The position numbers and the translations under genes were made by a program. Source: Phaeosaccion multiseriatum (lineage: Eukaryota; Ochrophyta, other classes). Taken from it: a stretch of DNA of 64,000 nucleotides. The stretch lies in assembly GCA_965112735.1 (NCBI GenBank), contig OZ218965.1, positions 2,046,001 through 2,110,000 on the forward strand, in the 5' to 3' direction. Positions within the stretch are counted from its first letter, which is position 1. Each line of letters begins with the position of its first letter. Shown here piece after piece: positions 55,723-64,000 of the stretch. The notes below the pieces were generated by a model. The model saw only the letters and a program-made list of their open reading frames with translations, was not told the DNA's origin and ran no database searches.

Positions 55723-56233
55723 GTTTGGACTGTGAGATTGGGCGGTTGATTTAGGATATCCGTAAGTCAGGGAAAATCGGGCCTCTCGACTTTCAGACTT
55801 TTACTTCACATTCTCGCATTCTCGCATCCTCGCGGGGTGGATATAGTGCGAGCTTGAACAGCCAGGGTGGCCGGGAGATCTAAAGGGAAGAAGACGAAGG
55901 TCGACCAGGGAATAAAGGAGTGCTGGGGAGCTGGGCCGTAGAGAAAGCATCCGAAAGGTAGCAAGAAGCTCCCGCTTCAAGGCACCCCAATTGAGTTTGG
56001 AGGGGCCCTTAAATCTCCGGGGGCTGGCCGGGGAGGCGGAGGCGGGAGGCAGACGCGCTACTCTCTTCGGGAAGGAGGCGTGGTCCACTTGCTTCCACAG
56101 TGGCGAGGAGGGCAAGGGATGACTTCTTGACCGCTCCCTCTCGATCCCCCCCCCTATCCGACCTCCGAACTCATCAAGTGGTTATCGAGCAACACTCGGC
56201 CACACACTCGCCGTTGTGCACGCTTGACCAACC
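55723..56233. promoter_or_regulatory. Divergent promoter region between the EGF and exportin genes
   Basis: 510 bp between two divergent start codons. No TATA box or CCAAT box that I trust. A short frame from 55801 to 56115 on the minus strand has no motif. Confidence 0.4.
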
Positions 56234-56592
56234 ATGGTGTTCGACGATACTGTGTACAAGCAGATGCTGTGGGCAGTGGAGGCCCAGCAGAGCGCGGCCA
56301 CCCTCCGCCAGGACAGGCAGTACGCCTTTGAGGCGCTCGAGGCCTTTAAGCAGCGCCAGGATTGCCGCGACTATGCCTTCTTCGTGCTCGCCAACGCCCG
56401 GCCCGAGCACTCTGATGGCGTGCGCCACTTCGCGCTGCACTGTCTGGAGCACTTTATGCGCGACAAGTGGGACGGACTCAATGCAGAAGAGAAGGTCGGC
56501 AGGGCAGTGGAGGGGGAGAGGGAAGTAGGAGGCCTTTCATTGGGCTCCTGCGGCCCCAAAAACGGATATCTCTCTCCCCCTCTCTCTCTCTC

Positions 56593-56642
<50 letters not shown>

Positions 56643-56961
56643 CATTACTTTCTCAATTGTCTGTCTCTCTCTCCTCCCTTTTTTCTCCCTCTCTCTCTCC
56701 TTCTTCAGGCCAACTACAAACAGGCCGCATGCCTCCTCCTGGTGGGCACGAAGGACATGCTCTCCGAGGCGGTGTTCGTGAAGGAGAAGATCGCCGCCCT
56801 CGTGGCTGACATCGCCAAGAGGGAGTTCCCGCAGCAGTGGGAGAACTTCCTGCAGGACATCATGGAGGTATGCGGCGGGCTGCTACAGACAGAAGTAGAT
56901 TGCTGCCCTTGCTTACGTAGTTACCTGCTGATAGCATCCCCTGTTTCTCGCCCCCCGCTGA

Positions 56962-57027
<66 letters not shown>

Positions 57028-60000
57028 TATTTCCCTCTCTCTATTTCTCTCTCTCTACCGGGTAGGTGTGGCGGCGCGGTCCTGCCCAGGCCGAGCTGTC
57101 CATCATGACCCTGACGGCTCTGGTGGAGGACTGCATGGATGCAGACTTCAACGCCAAGCTGCCCTCGGACAGGCGCAACAACATACTCAAGGGCTTCGCG
57201 GCGCACCTGCAGAGCTTGCTGGACTTCGTGTATGCATACCTCTCAGAGGTAGGGAGGGTGGGATGGAGGTGTATGGGTAGGGTAGGGTATATGATGGGGT
57301 AGGGCAGCGTAGGGTACAGGTATACGGGTGCATAAGGGGACTTCGTGTATGCATACCTCTCAGAGGTAGGGAGGGTGGGATGGAGGTGTATGGGTAGGGC
57401 AGGGTATGTGGTGGGGTAGGGCAGCGGAGGGTACAGGTATATGGGTGCATAAGGGGACTTCGTGTATGCATACCTCTCAGAGGTAGGGAGGGTGGGATGG
57501 AGGTGTATGGGTAGGGCAGGGTATGTGGTGGGGTAGGGCAGCGGAGGGTACAGGTATATGGGTGCATAAGGGGACTTCGTGTATGCATACCTCTCAGAGG
57601 TAGGGAGGGTGGGATGGAGGTGTATGGGTAGGGTAGGGTATGTGATGGGGTAGGGCAGCGTAGGGTACAGGTATATGGGTGCATAAGGGGACTTCGTGTA
57701 TGCATACCTCTCAGAGGTAGGGAGGGTGGGATGGAGGTGTATGGGTAGGGTAGGGTATGTGGTGGGGTAGGGCAGCGTAGGGTATAGGTATATGGGTGCA
57801 TAAGGGGACTTCGTGTATGCATACCTCTTCGAGTTGGGTAGGGTGGGGTAGAGGCGTATGGGTATGGTGGAGGTATAGGGGGTTCATGGGTGCTTGACTT
57901 CCGTGTAGGTATGCCTCTCAGAGGTAGGGTGGGGCAGGGTAGGGTAGGGTAGGATAGAGAAGACGTTGATATGCTAATGTCGATGTCGACATGCTAATCT
58001 CGATGGATACGCTCTGTGATGCGCAGGAGTGTCAGCGCTACAAGGCGCTCGGGGCCTCCCCAGGGGGGGGCGCCTCCCCCGGGGGGCAGGAGCTGGTGCT
58101 GCTCATCACCAAAACACTCACTCTGTTGCAGCGACTCGTGCCCTGGGCAGGCGACGAGAGACTCATCTCACAAGAGAGGGACTTTCTTCAGGTGAGGGCG
58201 CATGCGTGGGGAGGGGGGAGGGGGGGGCATACTGAAGAGCAGAGAGAGAGGGAAGGAGTTAAGTCAATGGGGGCGGCAGACGACAGACACGTGCAGCAAG
58301 AGCAAGGCGCACTCACTCACACACTTTGGAGCCGTACAGGACCTCAGAGTCGACGAGAAGAGTCACAGGGTCGGGGTTGGAGTGAGTGGGGAGTGAGGGC
58401 ACGCCACGATCAACGAGGAGGATGAGAGGAGAGACCCCGAGACGCCAACCCTTTCACCTGACGGACCATGGCCATCCTTGCCTATGGCCATCCATCCATT
58501 GCCATCCTTGCCCTCTGTCATCCGTCCATCCGCTGCCATGTTGAGGTGTTCATCTTGCTGCTGGGGGAGGCACCCCTACGCTTCGAGGCAATGCAGTGCC
58601 TGCGTGAGGTCACCTCCCTGCCTAAGCTCCAGCCCCGCACGGCCCTGCGGCTGTTGGAGCTGCTGCCTCCTGCAGTCAGCGACATGGCCAGGCGTATGGA
58701 GAGCGACGGCAGTCCGGGCAATGGCAGTCAGGGCAACAGCAGTGACAGTTTCAGTAACGGTAGTAACGGTCTGCTGGGCCTCGCCAGTGACGGAGTGCAT
58801 GTCAAGCCCGTGCTGCCCCACTTGTTGGTGCACTCTCTGCAGCTGTACCACAGCTGCGCGGGCTGTCTGTCCTCACTCCTGGCCAACAACTTGTCGGTCT
58901 TCACCAAGGAGAAGGAGGACAAGGCCGCCTTGCTGGACCCCAGCGGCCCTGCTGCCTCTGTGCTGGGACGCTTCCTCGTGTGCCTCGCTGCGGTGGCGGC
59001 GCTTCCCTCTCAGCGCCTGGCGGAGATCGCACTGCCCGTGTGGATGGCCGTACTGAGGTGAGCGAGTTAGACAAGAGGGGCACGAGTCTCTTGGAGAGGT
59101 AGGGTAGAATAGAGGTGTATGGGCACGCAATGGTGTGTGACTGAAGCAGCTGTGTGCGTCTCTCGTCTCCTCTCGTCTCCTCTCGTCTCCTCTCTCCTTC
59201 TCCCCTCTTACTTCTCCCCTCTCCTCTCCCCTCTCCTCTCGTCTCCTCTCGTCTCCTCTCGTCTCCTCTCTTCTTCTCCCCTCTTACTTCTCCCCTCTCC
59301 TCTCCCCTCTCTTCTCCTATCCTCTCTCTCTCTCTCTCTCTCTCTCCTCTCTCTCCTCTCCTCTCTCCTTTCTCCTCTCCTCTCTCTATCCTCTCTTTGG
59401 CCCTCTCCTCCCCTCCCACAGGGACAACACTCTGGGCAAACTTCCCCTCACCGCTGCGCTGTGCCCCCGCCTGCTCTCCCTCTACGCTGCCAAGCTTGTC
59501 CGAATCCGCTGGAATGAGGACCCGGGGGGGGGCGGGGATGGCAGCAGAAGCGCAGAGCACACCGCCGAGTGTGAGGTAGCGGAGGAGGAGTTCTCAGACC
59601 TTGACGAATACAATGCTTTCTTCAGCATCTTCAGGTCCAGGGTGGGGGAGGTGAGAAAGCGAGGGAGGGAGGGAGGGAGGGAGGGAGGGAGGGGGGGAGG
59701 GGGGGCAGGCCATTGGAGGGTGTGGGTCTAGAGGGGGGGGGGAGTTAAACCGACGCAAGCAACCATTGGTCGGGTATAGAATTTGATCGGAAGGGGCTCT
59801 TCCTCACAGGCCTCGGATCTCTCTCTGTGTCCCCTCACAGCTGGCACGGCAGATCACCATCCGTCACCCTCTGCATGCAGTAACGGTGCTGACCACTCGC
59901 CTGACGGACATGCTTGCCAAGCACGGGGGCGGTTGGCAGGACCACTTAGACCAGAGAGGGCTCCCCACCAAGCAGGTGAGAAGGGGCGCCTGTAATAAGA

Positions 60001-60177
60001 GGAGGTGTATCTCTGTGGGTCTGTGGACAGAGGCCTTTAGAGGCCTTTTTGGGGCGGTTCTCTTCCCACTCCTACCCTTCCTGCCCCCTCCACAAGGGAG
60101 TGTGAGTTTCACGTGTCCGCCCTCCCTCCCTCTCCCTTGTGTGTGTGTGTGCGTGTGTGTGTGTGTGCGTGTGTGTG

Positions 60178-60250
<73 letters not shown>

Positions 60251-60255
60251 GTGCG

Positions 60256-60326
<71 letters not shown>

Positions 60327-60397
60327 GTGTGTGTGTGCGTGTGTGTGTGTGCGTGTGTGTGTGCGTGTGTGTGCGTGTGTACGTGTGTGTGTGTGTG

Positions 60398-60436
<39 letters not shown>

Positions 60437-63400
60437 GTGTTTGCGTGTGTGTGTGCGTGTGTGCGTGTGTGCGTGTGTGTGTGTGTGTGCGTGTGTGTGT
60501 GTGTGCGTGTGTGTGCGTGTGTGCGTGTGTGTGTGTGTGCGTGTGAATGTCCTTCCTTGCTCTGCCCTGCCCTGCCGTGCCCCTGACAGACGGAGGCCTC
60601 TCTCCAGCTGCAGTCGATGGTGGCGGTGCTGGATGCCGTCCTCTGCAAACTCCCCGACTGGGCCATGGGCGGGGGCATCCCTGATCCACAGGCTGCCCTT
60701 CCATGGCAGTCCCCCGGGGGCCCGCTTGACGGCTCCATCACAAAGGCCACCGCTGCACAGGAGGTGTGTGTGCGTGTGTGTGTGTGTGTGTGTGTGCGTG
60801 TGCGCGCTTTGCTTGTTCTTCCTTCTAAATTGTAATGTGCCCGCTCCTCCTCCTCCTCCTCCTCCTCCTCCTCCTCCTCCTCCTCCTCCTCCTCCTCCTC
60901 CTCCTTTCCCTCCTCCTCCTGCTGCTGCTGCTGCTGCTGCTGCCCCCCCCTGCCGGACCCTCTGCCATTCACTGCCATCCCAGTGCACCAAGCTGCTGTG
61001 CGGGCTGGTGGATCTTCTCCTACAGTGGCAGCCCTCCCCCGCCGTAATGTTCTCTCTGCAGCTGCAGTTCTTGGACGGGGCGAGGCGCTTTCTGCGATTC
61101 CACCAGGACCTGCTGTCCAAGGTGCTGCAGGTACAGGCATATAGGCATGTCTAAGGAGGGAAGGGAAGAGGAGGGGAGGGGAGGGAGACGGTTGGTGCCG
61201 CCGTTGGTGCCCACCATCATCTTGAGAGAGGGAGGGGTGGTGGCAGGCCTCGTTGGAAGGGTTCGTGCTGCTGCCCGCCTCTCTCACTCACTCACCGGGC
61301 CTCTCTCCTGCTGTCGTCGGCTGACCACCCCCAATGTCATGGACTGCCATCCATTGCCATCCCTCCTCTCCTCTTCTCCTCATCAGCGCTTCTTCGAGGG
61401 CATCGGCTACATGGACCCCTGGCTGCAGGTGAGGCAGTCGGTGATACAGAGTGAGTGAGTGAGTGAGTCAGTTGGTGATACAGAGTGAGAGTGAGTGAGT
61501 GAGCCAACTGACTGACTAAATTAATTAATACTGACTGACTAATTAATTTAGTCAGTCAGTTGGTCGTACAGAGTGAGTGAGTGAGTGAGGAAGTGAGTCA
61601 GTTGGTGATAACGGAGTGAGTGGACCCCCGACTGCAGGTCAGGCAATCAGACTGTCTGTGAGTGAGTGAGCGAGTGAGTGATTAAGTGAGTGTTAAGAAA
61701 TTAAATAATGCAATCAGTCACTGAGTGAGTGAGGGAGTGAGTGACTAAGTGAGTGAGTGTGAGTGAGTGAGTGAGTAGGTGAGTAAGTGAGTTGAGTCAG
61801 TGACTGAGTGAGGGAGTGAGGGAGCGAGTGAGCGAGTGAGTGAGTGATTGAGTGAGTGAGTGGGTGAGTGACTGAGTGAGTGACTGAGTGACTGAGTGAC
61901 TGAGTGACTGAGTGAGTGGGTGAGTAAGTAAGTGAGTGAGTGAAGTGAGTAAGTGAGTGAGTATGAGCACATGCTACACGCAGTGCACTCATAGGCGTGA
62001 CGGAGGGTGGGCGTCAGTAGGCCGTTTCGGTTTCATTTTAGGGCACCGGTGCACTCACACCACATCCACCATATCTCCTGCATCCCCTGCCATCCCCTGC
62101 CATCCACTGCCATCCCCCCGTCCAGCCGGGGTCCCCCCTGGGCCTGTTGTCCAAGGACGCTGTATCCCTGCGCAAGAGGGCGTCAGCGGCGTGCATCAAC
62201 GCGGCCAAGGAGCTTGCTGACGTCATGCTCGAGGTGCTGCCCGCTCTCTGCAGCAAGGTAAGTCAGTGACTCAGTGACTCAGTGACTCAGTCATCAGGGG
62301 AAGTGACTCAGTCATCAGGGGAGGGGGGATGGCAGCTCACGGGAGACAGGATGGCAGTTAATGGGACGGACGGACGGACGGACGGACAGACAGAACGTGC
62401 TGCGTGCGTGCACAGTGAAGTCATTCGCCACATACACATACGTAATTGTTAGGATGATTCCTAAACGTCGATCAAACACCCCCCCCCCGCCCTCCTGCTC
62501 ATGCTCCCTTCCCTTCCCTTCCTTCCTTCCTTCAGGTGCAGGAGCTTACCCTCCGTGGTGTGCTGAGCGAATCACAGAAGCAAAGTATGCACGAGATGCT
62601 TGTGCTCAGCAGCAACGCGGCCCCTGACGTGCAGCAGAGGAGGAGCTTCGTGGAGGATGTGTTGAGTCAGTCTGTGGCCTTCTGGACCAGCCCAGATGTC
62701 ACGCAGGTGAGAAGGAAGGGGGGGAGAGAGGGAGAGAGGGAGGGAGGGAGGGAGGGAGAGAGGGAGGGAGAGAGGGAGGGAGGGAGGGAGGGAGGGAGAG
62801 TGAGGGAGGGACGGAGGGAGAGGGAGGGAGGGAGGGAGGGAGGGAGGGAGGGAGGGAGGGAGGGAGGGAGGGAGGGAGGGAGGGAGGGAGGGGAATGAGG
62901 AGGGGGTTGAGGGCGTCGGTCCTGCCGGGGTCACAAAATGCACGCACGCACGCACGCACACACCCACACTCTGCTCCGGCCTGGTGAGCCTCCTTTGTGA
63001 GCATCCTCCTCGGCGAGAGCACGCAAACAATAGTACCGAGGGCTCTGATCCATATATGCCTGCCTGCCCATATGCCTGCCTACCAGACCTTGTCCACGCC
63101 GCAGGCCTTCCTGACCGCGCTGGGGGTTCCTCTTGGGATGGCAGCCAACGGGACCCCGCTTCCTCTCGACCCTACCGCGTCCGCTCGAGCGTCGCTCTTC
63201 TCTCAGGGGCTGCGCTCGGCTCTCAACACCTTCGCTTCTGTGGGCAAGCGTGTGGCGAGGGACCCCCGGATACGCATCACTGTACACGCAGAGGTAAGCA
63301 CGCTAGTTGGTCATGCACTGCCTCGTGTATGCCATACGAGGGGGGTGTAGGAGGGCAAAGGAACAAAGAATCAACACATGACCCTGTCCCTCCTTATCCC

Positions 63401-64000
63401 GATCCTCATGTAGCGTCATGTGGCGCCCCCCCCCCCTGCCCATACACCTACACCTCTACCCTGCTTTGCCCATACACCTCTCTTCCCTGCCCATACACCT
63501 CTGCCCTGTCCTGCCCTGCCCTTTTGCACCTCTGTGTCTCGTCGCTGCTGTACCTCCACCCACCTTTCTACCCACCTCTCCACCCACCCCTCCACTCACC
63601 CACCCACACACACTCACACACGCATCCACTGCAACTCACCCGTTGACTTGCTTCCCCTCCACCCCTCCACCCCTCCACTGCCATCGCCCCTTAACTTACT
63701 ACCTTTCCACCCACTAGTCGTCTCTGGCATGCCCGACCAGTGCCCAGCTGGAAGCGTGTGACGCCTTTTCCTCTGTGTGGCGCAGAGTGCTTCCGAACCT
63801 TCTGAGTCTCATCAGGGTGCTCCACCTGCTCTGGAGCCCGGACATTAGGGCGGGCCTGCTGCAACATCCAGTGGTGAGGGGTGGGGGGCAGTGGATGGCA
63901 GTGGATGGCAGTGGATGACATTCTGTGTCTTTTACTTGTCTTTTGCTTTCCCTCTTTTGCTGAGAAGTCTCCCCTCCCCTCTCCTCCCCTCTCCTCCCCT
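56234..64000 (+). CDS. Exportin-5 / HASTY-like nuclear export receptor, 3' partial
   Basis: Fourteen exons in phase: 56234-56494, 56709-56867, 57066-57248, 58027-58191, 58546-59057, 59422-59650, 59841-59975, 60590-60763, 60984-61130, 61387-61428, 62126-62257, 62536-62706, 63087-63293 (or from about 63105), 63718-63873. These give about 890 residues, and the gene continues past the right edge. The N-terminus has the importin-beta/exportin HEAT layout: ALEAFKQRQD, then VRHFALHCLEHFMRDKWDGL, KEKIAALVADIAKREFPQQW and RRNNILKGFAAHLQSLLDFVYAYL. These match the Xpo1-like region of exportin-5, with HFGL.ILEH..RW and KR.WPQ.W there. Exportin-5 carries double-stranded RNAs such as pre-miRNA and tRNA out of the nucleus with RanGTP. 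The C-terminus is not in the window, so HASTY/XPO5 is preferred over other exportins with moderate certainty. Confidence 0.78.
57222..57945. repeat. 117-bp tandem array repeating the end of exon 3 with its splice donor
   Basis: The block starting 'gacttcgtgtatgcatacct' begins at 57222, 57339, 57456, 57573, 57690 and 57807, each exactly 117 bp apart. A decayed seventh copy lies near 57894. The first copy is the real end of exon 3. Copies 2-5 repeat CTCTCAGAG-GTAGGG, the exon end plus donor. Copy 6 has lost the GT (CTTCGAG-TTGGG). Only copy 1 joins cleanly to the next exon in a long open frame. Confidence 0.92.
60137..60545. repeat. About 400-bp (GT)n/(GCGT)n run in an exportin intron
   Basis: Alternating purine/pyrimidine TG with scattered CG steps. 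It ends 45 bp before the exon at 60590. Open frames of Cys-Val repeats are artefacts. Confidence 0.92.
60847..60960. repeat. (CTC)n and (CTG)n run before the exportin exon at 60984
   Basis: About twenty CTC units are followed by eight CTG units and a C run. The exon acceptor follows within 30 bp. Confidence 0.85.
61431..61975. repeat. GAGTGAGT satellite in an exportin intron, with an embedded inverted repeat
   Basis: Most of the intron after 61428 is built of 4-bp GAGT units. Copies of 'gtcagttggtgatacagagt' or close forms occur at about 61438, 61468 and 61602. A perfect inverted repeat with 24-bp arms lies inside (61504-61527 and 61540-61563). Confidence 0.88.
62725..62895. repeat. (GGGA)n tract in an exportin intron
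   Basis: About 170 bp of GGGA/GAGA units on the sense strand, starting 20 bp after the donor at 62706. Confidence 0.88.

Noticed and set aside
60137-60545. Long Cys-Val and Thr-His frames
   Set aside because: Translations of (GT)n on either strand. The phase-consistent exons of the exportin gene lie on both sides.

Overview
This is a nuclear window from a eukaryote. Every large gene except one is broken by many GT-AG introns, and those introns are full of dinucleotide, trinucleotide and minisatellite repeats. Three proteins begin with a signal peptide that ends next to a phenylalanine (SGA-F, SQG-F, AQS-F). That is the bipartite 'ASAF-type' leader of algae with a red-derived complex plastid, so a photosynthetic stramenopile or a related complex-plastid alga is the best guess. 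The species cannot be named from the sequence.

Layout. 1-9427 (+) holds a 15-exon EF-hand gene of unknown function, cut at the left edge. 10135-11418 (-) is an intronless bS18-type, probably mitochondrial, ribosomal protein. 12181-14249 and 15045-16953 (-) are tandem DUF1295 / steroid-5-alpha-reductase-like membrane proteins. 17147-18701 (+) is a leucine-rich-repeat protein. 19890-21452 (-) is a PMP34-like peroxisomal carrier. 21857-23068 and 23773-25135 (+) are tandem copies of a small protein family I do not recognise. 25799-29190 (+) is an AAE14/MenE-like acyl-CoA ligase ending in the peroxisomal signal AKL. 31488-37067 and about 37785-43579 (+) are tandem genes for a single-pass membrane protein with a seven-bladed RCC1-like propeller. 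43825-46007 (-) is a plastid-type transaldolase, divergent from a DUF1499 protein with a thylakoid-lumen leader at 46128-49423 (+). 50645-55722 (-) is a secreted EGF-repeat protein. 56234 to the right edge (+) is an exportin-5/HASTY-like gene, cut at the edge.

Connections between genes. Transaldolase, DUF1499 and at least one DUF1295 protein point to the plastid. The acyl-CoA ligase (possibly the o-succinylbenzoate step of phylloquinone synthesis) and the PMP34-like carrier (an ATP/CoA/NAD carrier family) point to the peroxisome. Three pairs of tandem paralogs lie in about 32 kb, so local duplication is the main force shaping the region.

Exon boundaries given here were joined by hand from splice consensus, reading phase and, where possible, paralog comparison. 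Most genes close to an exact multiple of three. Uncertain joins are flagged in the entries.
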